This document shows, piece by piece, positions 44,012 through 52,912 of a DNA stretch of 64,000 nucleotides. The translations under genes and the position numbers were made by a program. How positions within the stretch are numbered: the first letter of the stretch is position 1; each line of letters starts with the position of its first letter. The DNA is from Pseudocoprococcus catus (lineage in GTDB: Bacteria; Bacillota; Clostridia; Lachnospirales; Lachnospiraceae), in NCBI RefSeq assembly GCF_902381825.1, contig NZ_LR698973.1, forward strand, positions 1,001,416 to 1,065,415. Direction: 5' to 3'. The notes below the pieces were generated by a model that had not been told where the DNA came from, searched no databases, and saw only the letters and a program-made list of their open reading frames with translations.

Positions 44012-45274
44012 ATGAAAGCATATGATTTGATTATTATTGGCGGTGGCCCTGCTGGTCTGGCAGCCGCTGTTGCTGCAAGAGACAACGGTATTGAAAGTAT
44101 TCTGATTCTTGAAAGAGACAAACAGCTTGGCGGTATTCTGAACCAGTGTATCCACAACGGTTTCGGTCTTCATACATTTAAAGAAGAGCTGACAGGACCT
44201 GAATATGCAGCAAGATTTATCGAACAGGTCAAAGAGAGAAAGATTGAATATAAATTAAATACAATGGTCATGGATATTTCCCATGAAAAAGTTGTCACTG
44301 CCATGAACCGTGAGGAAGGCATGATTCTTCTTCAGGCCAAAGCCGTGATTCTGGCCATGGGATGTCGTGAACGTTCAAGAGGTGCGTTGAATATTCCGGG
44401 TTATCGTCCGGCAGGTATTTACTCCGCAGGTACCGCACAGCGTCTGGTGAATATGGAAGGCTATATGCCGGGCCGTGAAGTGGTTATCCTTGGTTCCGGT
44501 GATATCGGCCTGATCATGGCAAGACGTATGACACTGGAAGGTGCCAAAGTGAAGGTTGTGGCAGAGCTGATGCCTTATTCCGGCGGATTAAAGAGAAATA
44601 TTGTTCAGTGCCTGAATGATTTCGATATTCCGCTGAAACTCAGTCATACAGTTGTTGATATTGAAGGCAAAGACCGTGTAAAGGCTGTTACGATTGCAGA
44701 GGTTGGCCCTGACCGCCGTCCGATTCCGGGCACGGAAGAACGCTATGAATGTGATACACTGCTTCTGTCCTGTGGGTTAATCCCAGAAAATGAGCTGAGC
44801 AAGAGTGCCGGTGTTGACTTAAGCCCGATTACATCCGGCCCGATTGTTAATGACAGTCTGGAAACTAATATCGACGGCGTATTTGCCTGCGGCAACGTGC
44901 TGCATGTGCATGACCTGGTGGATTATGTTTCCCAGGAAGCCGGAACAGCCGGAAAGAATGCTGCAGCTTATATTAAGGAGGGCAAGACAGCCGATGCAAA
45001 AACTGTTGAAATTTTGCCGGTAGATGGCGTGCGTTACACAGTGCCGAAATATATCCGCCCGACAGAAATGGAAGATACTCTGACAGTTCGTTTCCGTGTG
45101 GGAGATGTTTATAAAAACTGTGCCATTGCGACTTATTTTGATGATGAACTCATCAGCAAACGCAAACGTCCGGTCATGGCACCGGGAGAAATGGAGCAGG
45201 TGATCCTGCAGAAATCCAAACTGGCAGATTACCCTGATTTGAAGCATATTACAATCAAAATTGAGGAGGCATAA
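44012..45274 (+). CDS. FAD/NAD(P)-dependent oxidoreductase (GlpB-like partner)
   Basis: 420 residues from ATG 44012 (AGGAGG 7 bases upstream; ATG 44009 is closer to it). FAD motif LIIIGGGPAGLAAAVAARDN at the start, a second nucleotide site VVILGSGDIGLIMARRM near residue 160, and GVFACGNVLHVHDLVDYVSQ near 290. It is the pyridine-nucleotide-disulphide type subunit that accompanies GlpA-like proteins in this arrangement. Confidence 0.88.
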   Translation: MKAYDLIIIGGGPAGLAAAVAARDNGIESILILERDKQLGGILNQCIHNGFGLHTFKEELTGPEYAARFIEQVKERKIEYKLNTMVMDISHEKVVTAMNREEGMILLQAKAVILAMGCRERSRGALNIPGYRPAGIYSAGTAQRLVNMEGYMPGREVVILGSGDIGLIMARRMTLEGAKVKVVAELMPYSGGLKRNIVQCLNDFDIPLKLSHTVVDIEGKDRVKAVTIAEVGPDRRPIPGTEERYECDTLLLSCGLIPENELSKSAGVDLSPITSGPIVNDSLETNIDGVFACGNVLHVHDLVDYVSQEAGTAGKNAAAYIKEGKTADAKTVEILPVDGVRYTVPKYIRPTEMEDTLTVRFRVGDVYKNCAIATYFDDELISKRKRPVMAPGEMEQVILQKSKLADYPDLKHITIKIEEA

Positions 45275-45277
45275 CGA

Positions 45278-45643
45278 ATGGAAACAAGAGAATTAACCTG
45301 TATCGGCTGTCCTTTGGGATGCGCTCTCACAGTGACAATGAATGGTAAAGAAGTTGTAGAAGTCAAAGGCAACACTTGCAAAAAGGGCGATATTTATGCC
45401 AGAAAAGAAGTCACTAATCCGACACGTATCGTCACGACAACTGTCAGAGTCAGCGGCGGCGCTGCTCCGATGATCAATGTCAAAACACAGTCCGATATTC
45501 CGAAGGATAAGATTTTTGAATGTGTAGCAGCATTAAAAGGCGTGACAATTCAGGCACCGGTGGCTATCGGTGATGTTGTCCTTGAAAATGTGGCAGGTAC
45601 AGGCGTCAATATTGTGGCAGCAGGTGCAGTTGAGGCGGCATAA
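45278..45643 (+). CDS. DUF1667 Cys-rich protein, third subunit of the dehydrogenase
   Basis: 121 residues with CIGCPLGCAL and GNTCKKGDIYA, four Cys likely binding an iron-sulphur cluster, as in DUF1667. These small proteins are always found with the two flavoproteins upstream and may carry electrons onward. The gene follows 3 bases after the previous stop. Confidence 0.9.
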   Translation: METRELTCIGCPLGCALTVTMNGKEVVEVKGNTCKKGDIYARKEVTNPTRIVTTTVRVSGGAAPMINVKTQSDIPKDKIFECVAALKGVTIQAPVAIGDVVLENVAGTGVNIVAAGAVEAA

Positions 45644-45695
45644 TAGATTGAATAAAAACTGAATGGATGAAAATAGCATATTGAAATAATAAGAA

Positions 45696-45768
45696 AGAGA
45701 CATTTGCAGAAATGACAGGCATCCTGTGAAACATACAGGGGCGGCCAACTGCCGATGTCTCTTTTTAT
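45696..45768 (+). terminator. Terminator of the dehydrogenase operon
   Basis: Outer stem AGAGACAT (45696-45703) with ATGTCTCT (45755-45762), inner small hairpins (CCTGT/ACAGG, GGC/GCC), then a T-rich tail. Confidence 0.75.
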
Positions 45769-45858
45769 GTGCATAAAAATATTTTGACAGAAATGAAACA
45801 TTTTCGGCATATCAGGTGTATTATGGGTGAAAGGCCTTTCAAGGAGAGTACAAGTAAG

Positions 45859-46332
45859 ATGTTGACGAAAGAAGAATTTACCTGTCTGGCAAGGAAGTAT
45901 ATGGATACGGTTTTTCGAGTTGCCATGAATTATTTAAAAAATAAAACAGATGCCGATGATGTGACTCAGAACGTGCTGCTGAAATTTTATAAAAGCGATG
46001 TGGATTTTGAATCGGAGGAACATGTCAAGCACTGGCTCATCAGAGTGACCCTGAATGAATGCAAAAATTTCCTGCGTTTTCCATGGCAGAAATATGCATC
46101 CCTGGAAGATTATATGGAAACTTTGCAGATGCCGGAGCCGGAACATCGGGAAATGTTGAATGCTGTGATGGCACTGCCGACAAAATATCGCATGATTCTG
46201 TATCTGTATTATTATGAGGGGTATGCGACAGCGGAAATTGCAGAATTTTTGCAGGTACCAAACGGAACTGTCCGTACAAGAATTGCAAGAGGCAGGGAGC
46301 AATTAAAGAAAATATTGAAGGAGGCCGAATGA
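45859..46332 (+). CDS. ECF-type RNA polymerase sigma factor
   Basis: 157 residues from ATG 45859 (AAGGAG about 12 bases upstream; the frame stays open further up). Region 2: YMDTVFRVAMNYLKNKTDAD and VTQNVLLKFY. Region 4: RMILYLYYYEGYATAEIAEF and GTVRTRIARGREQLKK. Its stop overlaps the start of an anti-sigma gene (ATGA). A TGAAAC motif upstream (about 45794) could be the -35 box of a self-recognised promoter. Confidence 0.88.
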   Translation: MLTKEEFTCLARKYMDTVFRVAMNYLKNKTDADDVTQNVLLKFYKSDVDFESEEHVKHWLIRVTLNECKNFLRFPWQKYASLEDYMETLQMPEPEHREMLNAVMALPTKYRMILYLYYYEGYATAEIAEFLQVPNGTVRTRIARGREQLKKILKEAE

Positions 46333-47567
46333 TGAGCCGAAAAAAATTCGATGAAAAATGTTATAAAGAGACCATGGATTGTCTTCACGCCTCTGACGAT
46401 GTACTTGAGGAGGTCTTGAAGATGACAGAAAATAGAAATGCTGAAGGAGATAAAATACAGGATGACGGACAGGAAACCCGCAATCGGAGTAAATACGGTA
46501 AAAATAATGATAGCCAAAACAGACATTGGCATCCGGCTCGCGTTGCAGCGGCAGCAGTGGTGTTCTGTGCAGTGGCAGGTATCATGTTCTCTACAGAGAT
46601 TTCAACTTATGCCGAAGAAGCTATCCATTTTATTGAAGCAAAATTAAGTCCGGCATCAGAAAGCGATGTGGAGACATTTGCGGATGCGGCTTTGGGTGAT
46701 AAGAGTATTTCAACAAATCATGCTGAGCGTACAAATTCCAGCGGGGAAGTGCTGGACGACCCGGATTCACAGCGTGTGGCAGTTGATTCAGTGACGGCGA
46801 ATGAATTATTGTCCGGCAATGTTCAGAATGTGGATGCGACAGTGGAAGTTGGTGGATATACCTTTGACTTTGAGCAGTTAGTGGTGGACAAAAACGGCAA
46901 TGGCATGTTGTCTTATACTATTTCGAATCCGGATGGAGTTAAGGACTGGTATGAATCCGGCTATGGTGAAATTAATTTTAATTGGTATTCAAATCCGAAT
47001 GGAGGACTGGTAAACCCAACGATATACTCAGAATCCGGAGAAGAACTGGACAGCAGATTGTTGCTGCGTTCAGATATCAGTACAGATACAGAACTTCATG
47101 TAGTGGCTTGTTTTACAGGCAATCTGCAGGAAAATGAAGGTATTCGTCTGGATTTGATAAAAGCAAAAGATAATGAGGATGCAGGACAATGGACGGTTCT
47201 GGATCAGAAATCCGTGTCATTTGATGTGACGGACAAACTGGATGGTGTTGCATTGACGGACGAAAACGGTGATACAGCAGAGGTGTCGCCGATTGGTCTT
47301 ACTATGTCAGATACAGCAGATGAGAATATCGAGAATGTTCCTGACAACATCACATTGAAGTATACAGATGGAACTGAATATGTCATTGATGGAGAAGATG
47401 CCTATAATACAGTTCTAAGCTTAAAAGACAACGGAAAATCATGGTATGTATTTAACCGACTGGCCGACACAGGTAAAATTCAGTCGCTGGATATCAAAGG
47501 GCATTATTGCAATCTTAAAGATGAAAGTGAGGAGGAATACAACAGAATATATACGTTGGCAGAATAG
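46329..47567 (+). CDS. DUF4179 transmembrane anti-sigma factor
   Basis: About 412 residues. A cytosolic N-terminus of 70 residues, one membrane helix (VAAAAVVFCAVAGIMFS, about 75-92), and a long extracellular domain of DUF4179 type. It is co-translated with the sigma factor and presumably holds it inactive until an envelope signal arrives, as RsiV-like proteins do; the signal is unknown. Confidence 0.85.
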   Translation: MMSRKKFDEKCYKETMDCLHASDDVLEEVLKMTENRNAEGDKIQDDGQETRNRSKYGKNNDSQNRHWHPARVAAAAVVFCAVAGIMFSTEISTYAEEAIHFIEAKLSPASESDVETFADAALGDKSISTNHAERTNSSGEVLDDPDSQRVAVDSVTANELLSGNVQNVDATVEVGGYTFDFEQLVVDKNGNGMLSYTISNPDGVKDWYESGYGEINFNWYSNPNGGLVNPTIYSESGEELDSRLLLRSDISTDTELHVVACFTGNLQENEGIRLDLIKAKDNEDAGQWTVLDQKSVSFDVTDKLDGVALTDENGDTAEVSPIGLTMSDTADENIENVPDNITLKYTDGTEYVIDGEDAYNTVLSLKDNGKSWYVFNRLADTGKIQSLDIKGHYCNLKDESEEEYNRIYTLAE

Positions 47568-47646
47568 GCTGCAGAAGAGGTAAATATACATAGGTACATT
47601 CAGAGTGGGATGTTTGAAGATTGCGAATGCTGCCGTATAAAATATT

Positions 47647-47698
47647 AGCCGGTATATATTGATTTTAGGATCAACATGTACCGGCTGTTTTATCTTTT
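47647..47698 (+). terminator. Terminator of the sigma/anti-sigma operon
   Basis: AGCCGGTA (47647-47654) with TACCGGCT (47679-47686), an inner TTGAT/ATCAA stem, then GTTTTATCTTTT. Confidence 0.85.
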
Positions 47699-47776
47699 GT
47701 AAACAGGATTCCTCTTGTTAATATTGGTTTGAGTATAACTGTTTACAATTTATTAATTTCTTCATTTGTAGGATGA

Positions 47777-47950
47777 ACTTTTGAAGTTATTGGTCTTGTA
47801 ACAGGTATTTATAGAATTATTGACCAGATTCATACAGCAACCAATGCAACCGGTGACCTCGTTGTGGCAGCCTGTGTGGCATCCACAGAGGGAACACTGG
47901 ATCGTACAGCACCGGCTTATACGGGAGATGTAAAAAAAATAACGCTGTGA
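47777..47950 (+). pseudogene. C-terminal remnant of a dicarboxylate/amino acid:cation symporter
   Basis: 57 codons without a start reading GIYRIIDQIHTATNATGDLV and VAACVASTEGTLD, which is the last transmembrane region of DAACS-family transporters (RIxDxxxTxxNVTGDxVxxxxVAxxEGxLD). A stop lies just upstream in frame. The remainder of 47568-48121 holds only the preceding terminator. Confidence 0.75.
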
Positions 47951-48121
47951 AGCCTCAGCCTTTTTGGTGTTTCGTCTTGCGAAGCAGGAAATTTCATTAT
48001 ATAATGAGCGTTAGCAAGAAGTGTGTTATCGTCATAGGGCATCATAGATTTTGATGAGGAAGGATGAGCATTGTTCTGAGACAGCATAAACAGGAATGAT
48101 GACAGAATGAGGGATAGAATA

Positions 48122-48688
48122 ATGAACAGAGAGTTCAAAGATGCACTGGAGGATTCTCCGGTTATAGCAGCCATAAAAGATGATAATGGCCTGAAGGAAT
48201 GTCTGAAAAGTGACATTCAGGTTGTTTTTATTTTATATGGAGATATCTGCAATATCGCGGATATTGTAGATACGGTGAAACAGGCAGGAAAGATGGCACT
48301 GGTTCATCTGGATTTGATCAATGGCCTTTCTGCCAAGGATGTAGCGGTTGATTTTATAAAAAAATATACAAAAGCTGACGGTATTATTTCGACAAAACCT
48401 GCATTGATCAAACATGCAGGCGAGATTGGACTTACATCGGTGCTGCGTTTATTTGTCATCGATTCTATGGCTTACGAGAATATTCAGAAGCATGTGAAGG
48501 GGGCAAGACCGGATGTCATTGAGGTACTGCCGGCACTGATGCCGAAGGTTGTGAAAAGAGTTTGTCGAATTTCGCAGATTCCGGTTATTGCAGGAGGGCT
48601 TGTGTCGGACAAGGAAGATGTGATGTCTCTTTTGCAGGCAGGCGTTGTCAGTGTGTCGTCGACAAATAAAGAAATCTGGTTTATGTAA
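48122..48688 (+). CDS. glpP: Glycerol-3-phosphate responsive antiterminator GlpP
   Basis: 188 residues of the GlpP (TIM-barrel) family: FKDALEDSPVIAAIKDDNGL at the start, HLDLINGLSAKD, DGIISTKPALIKHA and PVIAGGLVSDKEDV. GlpP binds glycerol-3-phosphate and prevents termination in leaders of glp mRNAs. The matching target is probably the hairpin at 42455-42505. ATG 48122 is favoured by GAGGGA upstream; ATG 48107 is in frame. Confidence 0.93.
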   Translation: MNREFKDALEDSPVIAAIKDDNGLKECLKSDIQVVFILYGDICNIADIVDTVKQAGKMALVHLDLINGLSAKDVAVDFIKKYTKADGIISTKPALIKHAGEIGLTSVLRLFVIDSMAYENIQKHVKGARPDVIEVLPALMPKVVKRVCRISQIPVIAGGLVSDKEDVMSLLQAGVVSVSSTNKEIWFM

Positions 48689-48714
48689 ACAACAACAGGA
48701 AGAGGAAATAGAAG

Positions 48715-49347
48715 ATGATTGTATATTTTATACGGCATGGAGAGACAGATTTCAACAAACGCTGTCTCATACAGGGAATGAGCGACATTCCATTAAATGA
48801 CAAGGGGATTCAGCAGGCAGGCATTGCGGCGGAGTGGTTTGAAAAGCAGAATATTACATTCGACAGAGTTTTTGCAAGTCCACTTGTGCGGGCAAGAAAG
48901 ACGGCAGCCATCGTTTCGGGCAGAACATTTGAAGAAGTGCAGCCTGATGCAAGAATCCGTGAGATGGATTTTGGTGTAGATGAAGGCAAGCCGTATTCGC
49001 TGATTAAGGATTTATTTGATGCACCGGAGTCTTATATTCCGCCAGAAGGTGCAGAGAGTATTGAAGAACTGCAGACCCGTGCACAGAAATTCCTGGATAT
49101 GCTGTCAGAAATGGCGGCATCAGATGAAAGTGTACATACTGTGCTGGCTGCTTCTCATGGGGCTGCTTTGAGAGGTATTATGAGCTGTATCAATCACTGT
49201 GAATTGAAAGACTTCTGGCGGTCAGGACTTTCAAACTGTTGTGTTTATAAAATTCATCTGGAAAATAATGTGTGGGTGGAAGACGGGCTGATGCATCCGA
49301 TTGAGGAGGCAGAACAGTTTAAATCCGGTAAAATCAAGGAGGCATAG
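48715..49347 (+). CDS. Histidine phosphatase family protein
   Basis: 210 residues with the phosphohistidine motif FIRHGETDFNKR at residues 5-16, a second arginine in SPLVRARKTA and AASHGAALRG near 145. Phosphoglycerate mutase-like phosphatase of unknown substrate. It follows glpP by 26 bases. Confidence 0.92.
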   Translation: MIVYFIRHGETDFNKRCLIQGMSDIPLNDKGIQQAGIAAEWFEKQNITFDRVFASPLVRARKTAAIVSGRTFEEVQPDARIREMDFGVDEGKPYSLIKDLFDAPESYIPPEGAESIEELQTRAQKFLDMLSEMAASDESVHTVLAASHGAALRGIMSCINHCELKDFWRSGLSNCCVYKIHLENNVWVEDGLMHPIEEAEQFKSGKIKEA

Positions 49348-49354
49348 AAGCAGA

Positions 49355-49768
49355 ATGATTAAAAAGATATTGAGTCTGGTTGATCAGAAATTATTGAGAT
49401 TTATCATTGTCGGCTGTATTAACACCGTTGTCGGTACGGCCATCATGTTTGGTCTGTATAATCTGGCATCTTGCAGTTACTGGGTGTCATCTGCAGCCAA
49501 TTATATTTTGACGAGTATTTTGAGCTTTTTCCTGAACAAGTATTTTACATTCCAGAATAAAGAACGTTCATGGAAACAGGTGGCGAAATTTATCATTAAC
49601 ATAGCGGTATGCTATGTGCTGGCCTATGGTATTGCAAAACCGGTTGTTATGTACATATTATCCGGCGCCGGTCAGAAGATTCAGGAGAATGCAGCCATGC
49701 TTGCCGGTATGTGTCTGTTCACCGGATTTAACTATATCGGACAGCGTATGTTCGCATTCAAAGAATAA
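49355..49768 (+). CDS. GtrA family membrane protein
   Basis: 137 residues with four membrane helices and the GtrA signature (LLRFIIVGCINTVVGTAIMF, then SFFLNKYFTFQNK). GtrA-like proteins are thought to flip lipid-linked sugars for cell wall glycosylation. Start ATG 49355; AAGGAGG is 11 bases upstream. Confidence 0.9.
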   Translation: MIKKILSLVDQKLLRFIIVGCINTVVGTAIMFGLYNLASCSYWVSSAANYILTSILSFFLNKYFTFQNKERSWKQVAKFIINIAVCYVLAYGIAKPVVMYILSGAGQKIQENAAMLAGMCLFTGFNYIGQRMFAFKE

Positions 49769-49812
49769 TTTCTCCGGAGCGCAGCAGTCCGTCGATACGA
49801 TAAAAGTCATTA

Positions 49813-49842
49813 TTTTTGAAAAAATTTAAATTTTTTCAAAAA
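49813..49842. terminator. AT-rich perfect palindrome after gtrA
   Basis: A 30-base perfect palindrome centred on AAATTTAAATTT and flanked by T and A runs, suited to end transcription in both directions. Confidence 0.55.
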
Positions 49843-49847
49843 AAGGC

Positions 49848-49876
49848 TTGCATTTTTCAAAAGCATCTGGTATTAT
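49848..49876 (+). promoter_or_regulatory. tRNA-Leu promoter
   Basis: TTGCAT (49848-49853), 17-base spacer, TATTAT (49871-49876), 10 bases before the mature tRNA. Confidence 0.85.
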
Positions 49877-49886
49877 AAGTGAGCAC

Positions 49887-49969
49887 GCAGAAGTGGCGGA
49901 ATGGCAGACGCGCTAGATTCAGGTTCTAGTGAGGTAACACTCGTGTGGGTTCAACTCCCATCTTCTGCA
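49887..49969 (+). tRNA. tRNA-Leu (anticodon CAG)
   Basis: Acceptor stem GCAGAAG (49887-49893) with CTTCTGC (49962-49968), A discriminator, no encoded CCA. The anticodon loop TTCAGGT between CTAGA and TCTAG gives CAG, reading CUG. The long variable arm (GTGAGGTAACACTC) marks a class II tRNA. T-arm GTGGGTTCAACTCCCA. Confidence 0.97.
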
Positions 49970-49993
49970 TGATTTATAAAAACCTGAGTAGAG

Positions 49994-50020
49994 AAGGAAT
50001 CCCGAGTGGATTCCTTTTTT
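49994..50020 (+). terminator. tRNA-Leu terminator
   Basis: AAGGAATCC (49994-50002), loop CGAGT, GGATTCCTT (50008-50016), then a T-run. Confidence 0.93.
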
Positions 50021-50025
50021 GCTTT

Positions 50026-50157
50026 ATGCAATATGTCATGGGGCTTATCAGGTATATCTGTGAGAAGGTCGGCATTGCAGACAGTCATGAGTCGTGGCGT
50101 TCCTATGACCGGATGAATAAGAAAATCATCGAAAGATTGGACAAGACGCAGCTGTAG
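50026..50157 (+). CDS. Small ORF, doubtful
   Basis: 43 codons (containing GLIRYICEKVGIADSHESW and NKKIIERLDKTQL) directly after the tRNA terminator, with no ribosome site. The composition is protein-like, so it may be the 3' remnant of a larger gene. No family recognised. Confidence 0.3.
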   Translation: MQYVMGLIRYICEKVGIADSHESWRSYDRMNKKIIERLDKTQL

Positions 50158-50221
50158 GCGGCACGCAAAGTCACCGGTTGAACGATATAAATCACAATTA
50201 GACACTTTTGAAAATAAGTGA

Positions 50222-50320
50222 CCATTAATGAACAAAAAATAAGTGATTGATGGTTGTAAATTATGCTGTCCATTAATATAATATTTTTTATGAGAAAATC
50301 AACATGTTATCTATTAATGG
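50222..50320 (+). promoter_or_regulatory. YhgE operon promoter with three CCATTAAT boxes
   Basis: TTGTAA (50254-50259), 17 bases, TATAAT (50277-50282). The octamer CCATTAAT occurs at 50222-50229 and 50270-50277 (overlapping the spacer end) and inverted at 50313-50320. The layout suggests a repressor or activator site, protein unknown. Confidence 0.55.
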
Positions 50321-50347
50321 AACAATTTATGAAAAAGGAGCATTTTT

Positions 50348-52912
50348 ATGAGAAATGCATTTAGGATTTTTCGCCGAGATTTGAAGCGGATTTTGCGCAA
50401 CCCGGCAGCATTACTGGTCATCATAGGTGTGTCGATCATTCCGTCGCTCTATGCATGGTTCAATATTGTTGCAAACATTGATCCTTATGCCAACACCTCT
50501 GGTATTAAGGTAGCTGTTGCCAATAATGATCAGGAGGCGTCGAGCAATGGCCTTTCGATCAATGCGGGTGACGAGATCATTACGAATCTGAAGGAAAATG
50601 ATCAGCTGGGATGGACCTTTGTGTCGGAAGATGAAGCCGTTGAAGGCGTCAGATCCGGCAAGTATTATGCAGCGATTGTTATTCCGGACAATTTCAGTGA
50701 ATCATTGTTAAGTGTCCTTTCAGGCAAGCTTAATACACCGGAACTGGAATACTATATCAATGAGAAAGCCAATGCCATTGCACCGAAGATCACGAGTACG
50801 GGTGCAAGTACGATCCAGTCTCAGATCAACAGTACATTCTCATCGGTTGCAGCAGAGTCTGTGTCGGATGTTGTTAAAAATTCTGTGACAGATGTAGCAG
50901 ATGCTGTAGGCAATGTGAATACGGACATCAATGAGATGCTGAAGAAGGCAGATGCCAATATTCAGGCGTACGAAGATTTGTTGGACAAGTTTAACAACAG
51001 TTCTGATTCTACCAAGGATCTGATTTCAGATGCCCAGAAGGCAGCAGGTTCACTGGATGACGCAGCGGCCTCAGGCGCATCTGCTCTGGATGACGCGGAT
51101 ACGATCATTCAGAATACGAGAACAGCAGCCGGAGATTTTTCCGCCATCCTGTCCTGGTCACTTTCCAATGGAGAGCTACTTTTGAACCAGGCACATAGTT
51201 CTGCTTCAGAGGGGCTGACAGAGTTGGAAGCCAAGGCAGGCAAGATTAATACGACGGTTGGCGATGCACTGGATTCAGCCAATTCTGTTGTATCATTAAA
51301 TGGTGAGATCCTGGACAATATGCAGGATCTTGTGAATCATGTGGCTGATGAAGTGGATGGACAGATTGCCAATGATATCATTGACAGACTGAACAGCAAT
51401 ATTGCCAGTCTTCAGGAGCAGAACAACAAGAATCAGAAACTGATCGACAGTCTGACTGTAGGCAATAACAGCATTTCGGATGCAATCTCCACAACATCCG
51501 CAACACGTGAACAGCTGTCAGGAATTGCTTCTGACAGTATCGGCAATATCCATGCTTTTAGGATTTCCATGGCTCAGAATGTCATTCCTGAACTGGACAA
51601 AACACTGGATACATTCTCAAGTCTGACGGGTGAGTTGTCCGGTCTGCTCAATGGCGTACCGACAGCTTCCGAGCAGTTCCAGTCGGTTTTTGATCAGCTG
51701 GATACAAGTCTTGCGGATATCAGGGACGCTTTAAGCGGTACAACCTCTGCACTGACAAGTGTCAGCGGCAAGCTGAATGACATTCAGAGTGATATGAATG
51801 CGCTTGTAAGTTCCGATACATATAACAAACTGCTCAAACTGGAAGACATTGATGCTGACCAGATTTCTGAGTTTATGGCATCACCGGTTGAACTGGATAC
51901 AGAGACTTATTTTGCAGTGAAGAATTACGGTTCTTCCATGATCCCATTCTATTCCAACCTGGCAATCTGGGTGGGCGGTATTGTTCTGATCGCGATCATT
52001 AAGATGGAAGTAGACAGAGACAAATCTATGAAAAACTATACGGCATCAGAGATGTATATGGGCAGATGGCTGCTGTATGTCGTGATCGGTGTCATTCAGG
52101 GCTTTATTGTGTGCCTGGGTGATACGCTGCTTCCGGGGGCGCAGGTCGTGCATCCGGCAAGGATGGTTATTCTCGGTATGATTCTTTCTTTTGTCTATGT
52201 TAATATTATTTATGCATTGTCTATTTCATTCAAGCATATCGGCAAGGCCTTGTGCGTTATCCTGGTTATTCTTCAGATTCCGGGATCATCAGGTACCTAC
52301 CCGATTGAAATGACACCGGCATTCTTCCAGAACCTGCACCCGTTCCTGCCGTTTGCGTATGGCGTCGGTGCTATGAGAGAATGTGTAGCAGGTGTATATG
52401 GACATGTCTATGAGAAAGATATACTGATTCTGTTGTTATGCTATGTGCCGATTTCACTGCTGATCGGACTTGGCCTCAGACCGGCCCTGGTAGGTCTGAA
52501 CCGTCTGTTTGACAGAAAGCTTTCAGAGACAGAGTTTATGATCTGTGAAGAACCGGATGAAACACTCAGCCGTCATGAACAGCTGAGAATGATTTTGAAG
52601 GCATCTCTGTCTGTTGACAATCTGAGAGAAGAGACAGCTGCAAAGGCACAGGCCTTTGAAGGCAATTATAAGAAGATGGTGCGTTTCGGATTCTTGGCGA
52701 TCATCATTATTCCGCTGATTTTCCTTGTTCTGATGTTCAGTCTGGAATCAAAGATCGTATTCCTTGTCCTGTGGATCCTTTCGATCATTATTATCGCTGT
52801 ATGGCTGATCGTTGTTGAATTTATTCACAATAATCTGCAAGAACAGCAGAAGATTGCAGGTATGTCCTTTGATGAAATGCTTGAGAAATTCCGTGGAAAG
52901 GAGAAGGAATAA
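50348..52912 (+). CDS. YhgE/Pip domain membrane protein 1
   Basis: 854 residues. A membrane helix at about 18-40 (ALLVIIGVSIIPSLYAWFNI), a long extracellular Ser/Asp/Ala-rich helical region, then a C-terminal ABC-2-like block of about six helices (from about 535), ending in two more helices. YhgE/Pip proteins include the phage infection protein of lactococci and components near type VII secretion. It is coupled to the next, paralogous gene (TAATG). Confidence 0.9.
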   Translation: MRNAFRIFRRDLKRILRNPAALLVIIGVSIIPSLYAWFNIVANIDPYANTSGIKVAVANNDQEASSNGLSINAGDEIITNLKENDQLGWTFVSEDEAVEGVRSGKYYAAIVIPDNFSESLLSVLSGKLNTPELEYYINEKANAIAPKITSTGASTIQSQINSTFSSVAAESVSDVVKNSVTDVADAVGNVNTDINEMLKKADANIQAYEDLLDKFNNSSDSTKDLISDAQKAAGSLDDAAASGASALDDADTIIQNTRTAAGDFSAILSWSLSNGELLLNQAHSSASEGLTELEAKAGKINTTVGDALDSANSVVSLNGEILDNMQDLVNHVADEVDGQIANDIIDRLNSNIASLQEQNNKNQKLIDSLTVGNNSISDAISTTSATREQLSGIASDSIGNIHAFRISMAQNVIPELDKTLDTFSSLTGELSGLLNGVPTASEQFQSVFDQLDTSLADIRDALSGTTSALTSVSGKLNDIQSDMNALVSSDTYNKLLKLEDIDADQISEFMASPVELDTETYFAVKNYGSSMIPFYSNLAIWVGGIVLIAIIKMEVDRDKSMKNYTASEMYMGRWLLYVVIGVIQGFIVCLGDTLLPGAQVVHPARMVILGMILSFVYVNIIYALSISFKHIGKALCVILVILQIPGSSGTYPIEMTPAFFQNLHPFLPFAYGVGAMRECVAGVYGHVYEKDILILLLCYVPISLLIGLGLRPALVGLNRLFDRKLSETEFMICEEPDETLSRHEQLRMILKASLSVDNLREETAAKAQAFEGNYKKMVRFGFLAIIIIPLIFLVLMFSLESKIVFLVLWILSIIIIAVWLIVVEFIHNNLQEQQKIAGMSFDEMLEKFRGKEKE

